Of a DNA stretch of 64,000 nucleotides, positions 33,175 to 45,639 are shown piece by piece (position 1 is the stretch's first letter; every line of letters begins with the position of its first letter). Origin of the DNA: Harmothoe impar. Lineage: Eukaryota > Annelida > Polychaeta > Phyllodocida > Polynoidae. The notes beneath the pieces were generated by a model that was not told the origin of the DNA, did not search any database, and was given only the letters and a program-made list of their open reading frames with translations. The position numbers and the translations under genes are program-made. The stretch lies in assembly GCA_947462335.1 (NCBI GenBank), contig OX381714.1, positions 52,373,800-52,437,799 of the forward strand. Direction: 5' to 3'.

Positions 33175-33433
33175 TGTGGTATATGTAATACTAAGTTAGG
33201 CTGTAAACCTGCTTGTGATAGTATAAAGATATTTCCATATACCATAGCTTGCCAGAAACAGGCTACATTGCGAGAGCAGAACCAAGTTCTCATAAGATTG
33301 CTGGTGCATATCGCTGGTCTCAGTGTAACACTGCGGTCCCAGGAACAAGTCCCCTCCCGTTTGATCGCTATATAAGCGACCATAGAAGCAAGTAGAAGCG
33401 GACTAGACATAGAGTACAAGCCCCGGGGGGGGG
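33175..33433. other. Unassigned sequence
   Basis: No feature recognised before the G-run at 33424-33440. Confidence 0.35.
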
Positions 33434-34040
33434 GGGGGGGCACTCAGATCTGAAATGACCACCCACCTCCAAACGGCCCACGGAAGCGGTAGTGGTGGAT
33501 GTAAAAATTAGGGGGCGGTGACATTTTGTACCCTCAAAATAGGGGGCGGTAACTCTAGAGGAGGGGCCAGTCATTGGGTCTCAGTAACATATAAATGATG
33601 AAATGTAAAGAAAACAATCACCGTAAATTCCCGCGTATAACCCGCATCTCGCGTATAACCCGCACCCCTAACTCAGGAAAATCCTACAACCCGTTTCTGA
33701 ATCTGAAAATTTCTATTTTAGTACTGTTCTATAATGATAAAAACCCTCGTATAACCCGCACCCCATATAGGAGTGTTTGGTATCAAATGAAAGCTGAGTT
33801 TGGTTCGCGTACAACCCGCGGGTAGTACGCGGGAATTTACGGTATTATCCATGTCTACTGTACTGTTTGCATTGGGAAATACAGGTAGTGTTCTTGGGGT
33901 ACCTAAAGTATCAGGGGCGGTGACTTATATGTGTGGAATCAGGGGGCGGTCCTTTGTATTTATCAAGGGCGGTTATTTGGCAACCACAGTTTTTAGGCAG
34001 GCGGTAGTTTGGCAGTCGGCGGGTACTGTCATAGAGTGAG
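33434..34040 (+). repeat. Family K dispersed repeat, copy B (filled site)
   Basis: It matches copy A (11392-11800) block by block on both sides of a Family E insertion: GGGGGCGGTGAC, TAAAGAAAACAAT, then TTATCCATGTCTACTG, GGGGGCGGTCCTTTG and TTTGGCAGTCGG. Confidence 0.8.
33621..33842. mobile_element. Family E MITE inserted in Family K
   Basis: Ends CCGTAAATTCCCGCGTATAA and TACGCGGGAATTTACGG are inverted copies. They are flanked by CA (33619-33620) and TA (33843-33844), while the empty copy has a single TA at 11607-11608. The left TA has therefore mutated to CA. Confidence 0.9.
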
Positions 34041-34151
34041 AGCCCCCCCCCCCCGGGAGTACAAGTAGGTTATACTGGGGTTCATTGTACTGTAGATAGT
34101 TGAGTATCTTCCCTCCAGGTGGCCCTGGCATCGCTCCACATGGGTGTCTTT

Positions 34152-34372
34152 GACCCTTTAATGACATCCCAATACTTAAATGTACCATGTGCATATAGTC
34201 GTCACGATGGTACATTCATGCATCATAACGATAATGGAGTGTATCAAATTTGTAGGATCGGTGTGATGCATGAATGCAGCACTGGTGAGTTACTCACCAG
34301 GACTGAATCATTGCACCATCTCATTAAAGGGTGTATAGCACAATAAGACATGATGCGGTCCTCAAAGGGTTT
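34152..34372. mobile_element. Family C MITE
   Basis: GACCCTTTAATGACATCCCA to CCTCAAAGGGTTT. The inner GATGCATGAATGCAGCACTG and GTGAGTTACTCAC are the family core. Confidence 0.75.
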
Positions 34373-34481
34373 GGCATACAGCAGGAAGGTAATAAAACAG
34401 GTGGCTGAGTACGTCAGTCATGCCCTGCTTGTCTCACAGTTGGCTCCTGGGACCTGTACTAGATACAGACCACTAGAGTAA

Positions 34482-35780
34482 AGTACCCCTATTCCGGACA
34501 GTTAGTGGTTACTAGTATCTTCAAATTTCTTCCGAAAGGATCATCTCACTTCAAAATCTTGACATCTCAAAGGCATGTACGTCTTTTTGAATGTAGCAAA
34601 TCGGTTTTCCTAAATATCTATTATTTCCAGTCAATATTGGTTATTTTATGAATATCAAATGGACACCTAAAACCGGACATAGGGTCCTTATTCCGGACAG
34701 TAGTACAATGCTTAAGATACCATACAAAAATATACAGTTTTCAAAATTTATTTTTACATGTTAAATTCATAAACACAAAAAGTCATTATTTCTATGAATA
34801 CATAGTTACATCACACTCCATATACAGAGGGGAAGCCTGAAGGTAGGGTTTCAGGGTAATTCAGCTGGACATATTTTTAGTGCATTATTTACCACAGATT
34901 GGTTCAAAGTATATGTAACACACACCAATCTGACTGGATTTGATGTTTCCTTCAAATAATAGTCATTTTATATGGCGTTGCTAGGCATGGAATGAAAATG
35001 AAACAAAAACATTCTTTTTTAGCTTCCAACTCTTCAAACAGAGTTCTGGGATATTAATTCAACAGAATTATCATTTATGATGATTGGAGATACATATTGA
35101 AGTCATTTCCTGGGGAGGTTTTCCGAATCATATTGATATTCCAAGTATTAAGGTCAGGGGAGCTCTTCAAAGTTGCTTGGTTACCAAAAATGGTGATTTT
35201 TGGGCAAAAATCAGGGAAAATCACTAGGTTTTAGTAACTATGCAACTTTAAAGAGCTCTCCTGACCTTAATAACGGGAGTATTGACATGATTAAAAAAAC
35301 CTCACCAGGAAATAACTTCAAGATATGTGTCCAATCATCAGAAGTTATAATCAGATTGAATTTTTATCCCATAAGTCCATTTGAAGATTGAGAAGCTCAA
35401 AAAGAATGTTTATGTTCCATTTTCATTCCTTGCCTAGCAACGCTACACAAAATGGAAAATTACTTGAAGGGGACATCAATTCTGGTCAGATTGGTGTGTG
35501 TTACATATAATTTTAGCATACCTGTGGCAAATAATGCACTAAAATGTGTTCAGCGGAATTACCCTGAAACCCTACCTCAACACAATCACTTATGCTTGTG
35601 CATGAGAAATGCAGTCTGCCCATGCAGTCATCCTGATCCATACAGTGACCATATCTGATAGTGATGTATAAACGAATGTGTATGCAAGGGAAACATGCTA
35701 TTGACATAATTTAACTTTTACAGCTAAGGTAGGGCAGGCATTGTTCAATAAACAAAGGGTGTCCGGAATTAGGGACCCCA
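34482..35780. mobile_element. Foldback element with TTCCGGAC ends
   Basis: The left end AGTACCCCTATTCCGGAC and right end GTCCGGAATTAGGGACC are inverted copies. A second copy of the end, GGGTCCTTATTCCGGACAGT, lies inside at 34681-34700. The 740 bp palindrome is at its centre. No open frame above 75 residues occurs, so any transposase is elsewhere. Confidence 0.75.
34840..35579. repeat. 740 bp imperfect palindrome
   Basis: The left arm has GGTAGGGTTTCAGGGTAATTC, AAAATATGTCC-like, TTTAGTGCATTATTTACC, CACACCAATCTGAC, GCGTTGCTAGGCA and TTAAGGTCAGGGGAGCTCTT. The right arm has all of these in reverse complement and reverse order (for example AAGAGCTCTCCTGACCTTAA, TGCCTAGCAACGC, GTCAGATTGGTGTGTG, ATTACCCTGAAACCCTACCT). 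The centre is near 35205-35215. Confidence 0.9.
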
Positions 35781-36655
35781 GAGAGAAAAATGTCTTCAAC
35801 TATATACTTCATTATCTATTCCTGTAAATGCTATAATGGGTTTGTTTTCCTCAGGTATTAGTGTAGTTAATTATCAATATAATGATATGGTTCAGAGATC
35901 AACATGGAAGTATCGATATGAAGTACTTTCCTTAGCATTCCACTAATGTGATAGAGCTTAAAGCTGGGCCGTCAGGGAATAAGTTCAGCATTTTCTATAC
36001 ATAGACTGAAAAAACAGTTCCACCAGAGGGCAGCAGCGTTTGGACAGGGGACCATGAGCATTGTCCAGCTACAACATATTCACCCTATCTTGTGCCTGTA
36101 AGATCTCAGCTACCAGCCCTTGAGAGCCCTCTTGTGAATCAACATTGAACTATATCCAAAAGTGCTTTTGGCCTCACTTCAACCATGACGGTCAAACTCG
36201 TATGCTAGTAGCTAGCACTTCCACTAGACTGTCATCCACCTGCCATATTACAATTGCGTTTCTAATCACATTTCCCCCTGATAACATTTTTCATTTGTGA
36301 TGGTATGTAAGAAAAGTTGTGCTCAGGTATCCCTAACGGCCCTAACGACCCTATTTTATTTTCACTGATATTCATTTTTACCTGAAATTATGCGGGAAAA
36401 GGGCGAACTTTTGTCTCATAATTCTTTAAAAAGAAATTGGTAAAATATACCAAAATAGAATCTACATACCTACCCCAGTTTCTTGGGGCCCTGTTTCCCG
36501 AACACAACTTTTTTCTTTTTTTTTCTTTCGGCTTTATTGGCACAAATACGCTACAGGGAAAGTCATATACGACGCCAATCAATGTGATGTACATTATATA
36601 TATATATTTATTTTTTATGGAATACGGTTGTCTCATTGATTTAACCAAGGGGAGC
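35781..36655. other. No gene recognised
   Basis: Opposed frames of 86 and 75 residues at 36388-36664 overlap each other and show no motif. A short (TA)n lies at 36597-36608. Confidence 0.35.
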
Positions 36656-36828
36656 CGTATTTAACACACCCGTGAAATAACCCATGGCCGTATTTCACGG
36701 CCCTGTGACGTCATCAAAATGGCAGTTTGTTTACATTTGAACGGCGTGGGAAAAAGCTATTTAAGCTGATTTAGCCCCTAAATTACTATGGTAATTTAAT
36801 TTGAATCGAAAAAGGGTAAAAAATAAAC

Positions 36829-36978
36829 ACAAAGGTTCACTCATTTAGGTCTGTTGACTGGGTTATTTCACTTGTTGAAGTTGGGGCCGCATTTCACTCG
36901 GCCTGCGGCCTCGTGAAATACGGCCCCAACTTCAACTCGTGAAATAACCCAGTCAACAGACCAAAAATCGTGAACCTT

Positions 36979-36981
<3 letters not shown>
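36829..36981. mobile_element. Hairpin MITE with GTGAAATA motifs
   Basis: GGTCTGTTGACTGGGTTATT (36848) pairs with AATAACCCAGTCAACAGACC (ending 36962), and the pairing continues inward through GTTGAAGTTGGGGCCG/CGGCCCCAACTTCAAC and outward through ACAAAGGTTCAC/GTGAACCTTTGT. The arms total over 60 bp. Related CCGTATTTCACGG sequence lies upstream at 36690 and at 45045. Confidence 0.85.

Positions 36982-37064
<83 letters not shown>
36982..37064. repeat. (TA)n microsatellite
   Basis: About 40 uninterrupted TA dinucleotides directly adjoining the hairpin MITE. Confidence 0.95.
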
Positions 37065-37067
<3 letters not shown>

Positions 37068-37265
37068 ACATATCATATCATATCATATTATATCATAGGG
37101 ATCATCTTCAATTGGCGTCATGATGCACTCATGATGCCCCAGCTTAGAGCCTTTCAGTAACACAGCTGCATTGGTGCATCATGCAAACCCTGATGCATAA
37201 ATGTGGGTTGGCGAGTTACTCGCCAGGGCTCTATTCAGGTGTCATGGCGACAGAAGGATTTACTC
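37065..37265. mobile_element. Family C fragment
   Basis: GTTGGCGAGTTACTCGCCAGG (37207-37227) and GCATTGGTGCATCATGC are Family C core motifs. No AACCCTTTAAGG end was found. Confidence 0.55.
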
Positions 37266-38878
37266 TGATCTACACCTACAACATACTGGGAACTAAAACG
37301 GATGAGAGAGACAAATACCCCATATATCGTCCAGGTGCAATGGTTGTATAACTCGTGTTGCTGAGGCCAAAGGGAATGAAGAAAGTCAACTACAGTATCT
37401 GGTTCACCCCTCATAGAAAAGCGTGTTTTAATTAAACACCGATGTTTCTTACCAATGTTTTCACAGTATCCACATGAAATTAAAACAAAAAACAAACTCA
37501 ATTAAAAATGTATAAAACAAATATGCCCATCCTCCCTACCAAAGCCAATTTAATTGGGCCCATTTTGGAGTTATTTCAGAGTAGATTGGATGGTCCACGA
37601 ATGCGTGTGTGTTGGTGGAGGGGGGGGGGGTCTTCACTGGTCCCTAACGCATTATTCTGAATTTTAAAGAATAAACAGCCAAGTGGCCAGAGTCCGAGAG
37701 TCATGCAGCGCCATCGTTTTCCAGTCGATTTCTCGGTAATTTTGAGGCAAAAGTATAGACATACATGATTATTACTCCGACCTACCTAGCCGCCCTTTAT
37801 TTTCGGACCAAGTAAGTACATGTAACCTGAACCACACCTTTACTGTTTAATTTCTTCTGGCCCTATCAACCTGAAGCATAGATTCTTCACGTGTGACTGT
37901 TATGAGGGGGGGGGGGGAGGTGATACAATGGGAGGTGCAAAGTATTTTGTGTTACTGGGTCAAACAGATATGTTATGAAACAGCTTAAAATTGTAAACCC
38001 ATAAAGATGCTCCGGCCAGTGACCTGTGGAGGGTATTAACGATATGAGGAGTTAATTGTAGGGAATTGTACGTCAATGTTGGATTAATATGGCTTTGGTT
38101 ATGGACATTTTAGCGTTAATAGGCAGGACGGGTGAGTAGAAATAATTTATTTCATCTCCATGATACATTTTAAGATCATAAAAATCTACAATATAAAATG
38201 AAACTGGATTGATTTCTAGAATTACAATAACACGGGGAGGGGGTAAAGGCCTAATTTGTAGTCTTACATACACTTTCACTTTGCATATTTATGACTATTT
38301 CCATCTCAGATAAATATAACTTTTAAAATAGACCTGATCGCCACTTCATTATATATCATGTCTGGTGTTGACATTCATATTACTGTAGTACATTTTCTTG
38401 TAGCTATATCTGGAGATTCCAGAGCTAATTATGGCCATTGCTTATTGATGTTCTGTGTACCGTAATATTCCAAGTAGCCATATCAGCACATGTTCTAAGA
38501 AACTGTACCCCCCCCCCCACACACACACAGACAAACACGCCAGATATATATCACATTAAACAAAAAGTTTAGATTCCTGTCACGCGACGGGTGCTATAGT
38601 ACTTAAAACGAGGCCGATCTACATGTTATTATAAGAAAGTACGGTTCGTCAAGCAGACAATTATCAGAGATTCTAGAGCGAAAGATGTAAAAACAATGAT
38701 GGAGTTTGCAAGAGAACCTACTAGAATAATATAATCTCCTAAAATGTATCTATATCCTTCACGATAATGCACCGGGGCGCTCTTCACGTACCTATTTACC
38801 CAACTTCTTCTTCCAACGCGTATAAAAAGAATCCATACAAAACTGGCACTTTAATATTCAGATCCTATTTTAGTACTC
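37266..38878. other. No gene; scattered Family B remnants
   Basis: AGTTATTTCAGAGTAGATTGGATGGTCCACG (about 37571) and CTACCTAGCCGCCCTTTATTTTC (about 37782) are Family B interior pieces. G-runs occur at 37619 and 37907, and a C-run with (CA)n at 38508-38531. No exon recognised. Confidence 0.4.
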
Positions 38879-39167
38879 AAGCCAAAAAAAAAGTGTTTTA
38901 GGTTACATAGTCTGAAAATCTAGGTAGGGTAGGTTGGATTTTCTTCTTTTTTTTCAAATTATTTACAAAAAACTTTGCCTGAAAAGTACCTAAATGTTGA
39001 CTCTCAAACTTCAGTGCTGACCTGTCGATAACGTTGACTCATGGATTATCAAATTGACTCTGAAATAGCCCAAAATTATTTGAAATACAAACAGGGTTAG
39101 GGAGGGTCGGCCCTATTTTGCTAGGTAGGGTCGGGTAACCTGAAACACGCCTTCTTTTTTTCGCCTT
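38879..39167 (+). mobile_element. Family B MITE, subtype with CAAATTGACTCTGAAATAGCC
   Basis: AAGCCAAAAAAAAAGTGTTT starts it. GGTAGGGTAGGTTGGATTTT, ATGGATTATCAAATTGACTC and AGGGTCGGCCCTATTTTGC follow, and it ends CACGCCTTCTTTTTTTCGCCTT. It lies 300 bases before another copy of a different subtype. Confidence 0.85.
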
Positions 39168-39460
39168 ATATAAAGAATAATCTGGAGGCCCCTCTACCCC
39201 GGCCCCCATACAAGACCGGTGCTCTATTCATAGCAGGTGCATTATTGTTACATTCAGAACAGATGGTTTACATCAGCTACATGTAATAATTACTCTGAGT
39301 CGGATTAACCGCAAAATTACCTTCCTTTTGATATGAAATATATGTGTGATGGATTGACCTTCAAACCAAAAGTTTAGAGCATTTACAATGATCAGTTATC
39401 CATGTTGATACACATTGTTACCAACACGTAGCATTTAGTAATGTTTGTGTCCACCACCAT
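39168..39460. other. No gene recognised
   Basis: Spacer between two Family B copies; nothing recognised. Confidence 0.35.
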
Positions 39461-39688
39461 TAGGCCAAAAAAAAGATGGGAAGAAAATGTAGGGTCGGTA
39501 GGTCGGATTTTTTTAATTTTTTTTTTATGACATGAAAGTACTAGCCGATCTCTTCGAAGACCCTAAAATTGACCAAAAATGGCTAAAAATGTGAAAGTTT
39601 CTTCAAAATTGCATTAAAAAAACGTAGAGTCGGCCCTGTTTTGATAGGGTCGGTCGGGTGACCTGAAACAAACCTTTTTTTGGCCTTA
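39461..39688 (+). mobile_element. Family B MITE, most complete copy
   Basis: TAGGCCAAAAAAAAGATGGG and CAAACCTTTTTTTGGCCTTA are inverted termini with TA at both edges. The interior has GTAGGGTCGGTAGGTCGG and its opposed AGAGTCGGCCCTGTTTTG. It is 228 bp, too short to encode anything. Confidence 0.9.
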
Positions 39689-40433
39689 GCAAATTAACCA
39701 TACACATCTATAGGCCCATTCACCCTATATTGGCTATATTGGTCGAATCTTATTTCCGGTGACGTACAATATGACCATGACATTTGTACGATAGGTAATT
39801 GTCCCCGCCATAAGCACGGTCTGTAAAGTAGTATAAACTGAAGGTAGGTAAAATTGGTCTGGGTAGTTTGGGCAATAAAGTTGCTAAGTGCAACCAGGTC
39901 AAATGCTCAAACATTTAAGGGCAGCATAATGTTTTAATGCACCATGCCCCTTTTATAAGATCTATAATATATTATACACTAAATAGAGACTTATGGCAAT
40001 GTCAACACAGTACCATGTACCAGAGAAGGGATTGGTCCTTATATTAAAATAGGATAGGGAAGACCCCTGTAGAAAGGTGGGGGGGGGGGGGGGGGGGGGT
40101 CAGCACAATATCGACCCCCCCACAGGAGTGGAGTGAGGAAAAAACGTGTCAAACCTTTTCAATGAAAACCTGCGCGTTACTACGTTACTAAGTTTATCAA
40201 CTTAATTAACATGCCTGTGACATCAGATGTAAGGTCAATTACATATACATGTAGTTAAGTTGGCATTTAGATTATAAATTGGTATTATCAGGTACATCTT
40301 CCCAGTGGTGTAAAGTTGTCGAACAAGATTTTCTTTAACAACCATTCTGTAAAAAAAGAGTTATTTAAAAGTGTTTTCCATGTCAATATTGCGGTAGTAT
40401 CCCGTAATCCAGGCACCTCTTTTAACATATCGC
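39689..40433. other. No gene; long G-run
   Basis: A G-run of about 22 bases lies at 40078-40099 next to a C-run at 40113. A Family C core remnant occurs at about 39905-39960. Confidence 0.4.
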
Positions 40434-40617
40434 ACCGTCGTGTTTAAGCGTCGTGTATTGAAGGAGCGCTAGTTTTTTTATAAGCGCCGGGGATAGGAGA
40501 GTTTCCATATATCTCTTGAACACTAAAACTAAGCTTGAGTGAGCACCTGTGTTGTATAACCGCCGAAAATATTATGCCTCAAAATCAAAAAGCGCTGGGT
40601 CGCTTACACACGACGGT
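40434..40617. mobile_element. MITE with ACCGTCGTGT ends
   Basis: ACCGTCGTGTTTAAGCG and CGCTTACACACGACGGT are inverted copies. Inner GGAGCGCT and AGCGCTGGG also pair. Confidence 0.7.
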
Positions 40618-40621
40618 ACGG

Positions 40622-40862
40622 TAAGGCCAAGTTGTGTTCAGGTAACATGACCCAAAAGAAATAGGGTAGGTATAGGTCGACTTTTTTTTAAATCTAGGAT
40701 TATGAGACGAAATTTCTCCCCATTTCGCATAATTTCATGCATTCAGTAAAAGAAGAATTTAAAATGTCACAAAAAAACAATAATACCTTCCAAAAAAATT
40801 GTAATAATTTCTATCATCGGGTAGGGCCAAAAATAGGGTCGGTAACTCTTTTTGGGGCCTAT
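40622..40862 (+). mobile_element. Diverged Family B copy
   Basis: AAGGCCAAGTTGTGTTCAGG, GTAGGTATAGGTCGACTTTT, GGGTAGGGCCAAAAATAGGG and the end CTTTTTGGGGCCTATGG keep the family order with many changes. Confidence 0.7.
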
Positions 40863-42289
40863 GGTAAATGACGTCGACACGGACTGTTAGTAACTGTAAT
40901 TGGACGTAATAATGGCCTCCACAGAACTTATAACTAGTCTGGACCGCTACCTTTACTATGGGTGGGGAAGGGTATCTTGTACCCCCCCCCCTCCTTAGGT
41001 GGGAAAGTCGCCGAAATAAAGGGCCCCAGGTGGTTTTTAGACCATTTATACTATAGCCAAAGTTGTCAAAAAGTCACTAGATCGTTTAAATTATTGTGTA
41101 ATAGGTCAGAAGTCGCCTAGTAGTATAGATGCCTCCACGATACACCGCTTGTGCTTTATATTACAATGTATTATATTGTATCTTCTCTCAACGAGTACAG
41201 AGCATTTAGGATCGTTGCGTTGCTTACATACACTTGCATTGAGAGTACAAACATCTTGCTATGTTACTTCATAGGAATCTGTCCGTTAAGGTTTGTCATT
41301 GACCCAGGGTACCCTGGGTCTCTGTGAGACGGTTTTCCCCCAGAAATCGTTGTTTGGTCAGCTGACTTTGCACATTCCCCCTACTTTTATTTTTGAGTGT
41401 TTCTACACAAAAGAAAGCTGATGTGATTGTTTAGAACAAGGTCTGTCTATCTGTTTTGGTCAAAGTGTCCAAAAAAAGTATTTCCCCATGAAAAAATCAA
41501 AAGAAAAATAGTCAAAAACAAGCTGAAAAACATGTCTGTGTGAACTAGTGCTGAAGCATAGGCCAGTGACCTTGAATCCAGCCTTTAAAAGATGAGTGTT
41601 CACCCAGATCCCTATACCTACAGTGCTAAACAACAGGTGAGACGAAAAAGTGAGACGCTTTTGAGCAAAACAGAGTGGATACTGTGGTACACAGAGACAG
41701 CATACAAACAGTGTTGTTTCCATATTGAAATATAACAATTTTTGACTTTCTCTAAGTCCTTTTCAACTATATGATGCATCAACATTTCGATATACTGGAA
41801 TACTATCCACTATATTGGAAAAGCCCTGGGTCACTTGTGATGTATATTACACAATCCATCTTTGTGACGTATAGCAACGACAATGTGGTGTACACTCTAA
41901 GAGGCCTGCTAACACAACATGTATTACATCGCCATACTTTACATCCAGCATCCAACGCTCCAAGTACCTGGTGATGATGCAGGAGGATTTACTTCTTTAC
42001 TAATGCTTTACTTCTGTTTTTTGGATGGGCAATGGAGAATGATGTGCACACAACAAAAATGCATCCGTGGACAAAATGATATACTCTGCAAATTAGAACC
42101 CATTTCTACCATGACATGGACGGATATGATGATGGTCCAAACCTAACAGTAATGTCTGGCCCTACTTCTGTATGCACGTACAATATATATGACACTATAT
42201 ATAGTGTATGGAATTAGGGTTCCGTTTGGGGGACACGGCCCATCCCTACTTTCACCAAGCCAGTTCCTTTCCGTCCAATGGGGCTCTGG
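40863..42289. other. No gene; one perfect palindrome
   Basis: GACCCAGGGTACCCTGGGTC (41301-41320) is a perfect 20 bp palindrome. Frames of 92 and 75 residues at 41460-41738 (-) and 41919-42146 (+) have no motif or splice support. Confidence 0.4.
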
Positions 42290-42478
42290 GTGGGGGGTCC
42301 CCATGTCGCATGTCGATTTAAAAAAATGGGCTTGTCACATGTCAATGTCGCTTAATAATGTCCATGTCCCATGTCGATTTTAAAAATTGCCCATGTCCCA
42401 TGTCACTAACTTTTCAAGGGCCCATGTCGATTGTCGATTCTAAGAAATAGCAATGTCGCCATGTCGAATTTGGTGGTC
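42290..42478 (+). repeat. Family D CATGTCGATT array
   Basis: It begins GGGGGGTCCCCATGTCGCAT and ends CGAATTTGGTGGTCCACACC. Between are about six CATGTC units with TCGATTTTAAAAATTG linkers. The same right edge (TTTAGTGGTCCACACC) closes the copy at 61775-61917. Confidence 0.8.
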
Positions 42479-44330
42479 CACACCCATTCCAATAGGGGAG
42501 ACATGGTTTGAGAACTAATGTGGATCTCTGTTCAGGGTGCAATGTATAATGGCCAATTCCGTTTATACTTTAGCCCCAATTGTAATCAGAACATTGCATA
42601 AATTCAAAGAAAAGTGGATTTCTCAGGAATGGTTGGTTTACATATGAGGATTAACCTGTCAAAGTCTTGATTTCTCCCGGGATTGGCTTCTTTTCTGGAG
42701 GTCTTTTTGTAAGAGAGGTAAAAATAAATCTTTGAACAGTCAGGGAAGGCAGCAAGGAGTGCATTGCCGCGCACTGCCACCTAGTGAGTGTTTGGTGAAG
42801 CAGAGTCCAGACAGTCCTTGTAGTGTTGGATGTTGCTGCTAGGTGGGGCTACTGTTTGGGGTTCCCAATATCTGAGGAGAGATCATTCTCATGTCACAAC
42901 AGTGTTGATTTTTGTTTGTTTCTGAGCCAGAAGTCATTGTCTAAAGCTGCCGTAATATCTCAGATGTATATATGTTTCATGCTCTGCATAGTTATTATAG
43001 AGAGTCTCGATCCTTGCAGAATAAATAGAATAGTTTAGGAGTGAAAGGGGTTTATGATTATCTGAGGGGTAGGATGGGAAAGGTTTGGCATATGCAAAAA
43101 TATGATCTTGCCATATGGCTTGCTGATAGAAGAATAATCCCCTTGGAAGTTTGAAAGGATGACTTTTCAGTTAAGGTGTTGATAAAGTCTATAAATATTT
43201 CTGAAGCTTGGGTGCCAAATTTATAAATATAACCTTAAAATTCTCCATTCTGATATACCCTATTTGAAAGATAATTGTCCTGTGAATCTCCTGATATGAG
43301 ATGTTTGCAAACATAGCCATTACAAACAATGTTATGAGGATGCTGCTAAAACAAAAACGAAAACATAACTTTATTTTGAAAAAGTCACCCTTTCTTGATG
43401 CGTTGGTCTATAGTATTAAGGTGACTGTTTTCTTTCAGAAAACACATGCATATAACCCACAGCTGCCCCTAAATGCCCCAGGTCACATGAATGGGTTATT
43501 TACCCCAGTCTGTGAACTGATCTGACCCATTGGGATATGTTGTGGAGATCTGGAGGGCTGATGTAGAGGAATATATTTTCGCTTTACATATTTTTGCGAA
43601 AATGAAAATCTGTGAAATTCACGAAAATGTATACACACAAAAATATCTGTGTTCCCACAGTATATGCAGGATTTTTTAAATCAGGATAAAATGGTAATAG
43701 GTGTAGTTCTGCTGAGTCCATGCCCGGGGGTCTGTACTATTTAGACCTTATCTTACGCCACTCTCCAAGAGGAGCTAAGAGGCAGATAAGTCACTCCGGA
43801 CACTCACTCAATCTCTGCAACAAACCTGCTTCCACATATCATAACGGGCCATGTTTCTGTCATATTGCTGATGGATCAAACCAGTCAAACCTCTGAATAG
43901 AGACAAAAACTCTGTGAAATACTGACATGACAACCTTTATTATGTGAACGAAGTTGTACACATTTTTCAGGAACTATTTTTTTGTGTAGGCAGAATGGTA
44001 CTGCGTGATGCGTTAGCAGACACCTGTAGCAGAGCATGAAAGTAGAACTCCCACCTTGTCCCAGAAGAGAGGTTGGAGCAGAGATGAGGTATGAGGTCAG
44101 CGAGTGTCTGATCCTGGAGAGAGATCTTGTCTTATCGTATGTACCCGGTCTGAAGCCCCCAGGAATAAATGGTGTTATCCAATACATGCATCAAACTGGG
44201 ATGGGCTAAATACATGTTGATAACTTAAAGATGTACAACAATAGCCGGGGGAGGATATGTGCTAAGTCAGCCGAGGATTTAATCAAATAAATCCTTCTAG
44301 ATTATCTTACTCTAATGGAGGCATCATGTT
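42479..44330. other. No gene recognised
   Basis: AT-rich. A TTCGC/GCGAAAATG motif at 43578-43640 matches degenerate sequence near 24310 and 19990. A 100-residue minus frame at 43885-44187 shows no recognised domain. Confidence 0.35.
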
Positions 44331-45639
44331 AACCCTTTAAGGCCCGCATTCAAGCATGGGGGATGGGATTGGTGTGGGGGGGGGGGGGGGGGTCAATGTA
44401 CAACAGGACGTTGTCGTTGAAATGAGTTGAGCTTTGTTTCTCTTGCTTTTTCCATTCCCTTATAATGTTGAGGAGAGGGAGGAGGATTTTTTTCTTTCTT
44501 TTTGGGTTTACATCGGATCTTTATTGATTTTACAAATGATAGTATTGCGAGGGAATGTTATTGTAAAAGGCGTCGGGAATGAGTTCCTGTCTGACCCAAA
44601 CTGACACTGATATCACTATCAGTATATCAATATACACAGATAGTGATACACGTCTATCTGGAAGGGGTTACGTGTTTCGGTGGTAATAGGCCAATATCTA
44701 TATTGTCACAAAACGAAAGTGCAACCTAAGTTCAAGGGAAAATAGTATAACACTATTAGGTTTGCCATAGAGTGTAACTTTTAGTTCTTCAATCATCTAT
44801 GTGCCAGGGCATTTTGATGGCATCTAAGTGCATTTATTTTCAAGTGCGATATGAAGGGCATTCACTTTTTATTTTTTGGAAATACAAGATCTCCTATGCT
44901 TTAGCACTGAAGAGCCGTATTCAATGCCCCCCATTGAATACAATGTGGCCGTATTCAATGGGCTAGGAAAAGATTGTTTTTCTTCATAATATAGCCTCAA
45001 ATAAAAAATAAACACAAATGCCAACGCCCATTGATACCATCTCAGTTGTATTTCACGAGTGGGGGCTGGGGCCATATCCCACGAAGCCGCGATTTAGATT
45101 CAAACAACCAATGAAGCGAGAAATTGTGACTTTTTTCATGTCTAATATATGTTGCTTTTAGCATAAAGTATTTATTAGAATGTAGGATTTTGAGGTTATA
45201 TTTATGTTTTTGTTGGTCACGCTTCAGAAATTTTCAAAAGCTTTATCAACAACTTTTCTGAAAAAGTCCTCCTGTCTTGCTGCATATTGGTCTAAGTATG
45301 CCTCACTGCCAGTCCCATCAGTGATGCCTCAGCAGGGTACTTACATAGTGAAATGTGAATGTTTTGACAAAGGACATCAGGTGACAGCATAGAGTGGTCT
45401 CCTTCCTGGAAGCCCTCCATTGCTTTTTACTAACATAGTCTACTATAACCTAGGGTATCAGTGCAGATGGTGCTCCCTTGTTGAAGCGCTGAATAGAATG
45501 ATGGAAGCATTTTATTTTTCCTGATCTGATTCCTTGAATTTAACATAGTAAAAAGTCACAAAATAGATTATATCAGTACACTGTACTAAGGAGACTATAT
45601 CTAATATGTATCTGAGGTAGTATGGCCCCTGCAAACAAA
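44331..45639. other. No gene; repeat fragments
   Basis: A Family C end AACCCTTTAAGGCCCGCATTC (44332) leads to a G-run at 44377. CCGTATTCAATG motifs at 44913-44965 and TATTTCACGAGTGGGGGC at 45050 echo the hairpin MITE at 36.8 kb. Confidence 0.4.

Noticed and set aside
41919..42146. A 75-residue plus frame as an exon
   Set aside because: No consensus acceptor or donor at suitable positions and no recognisable motif.
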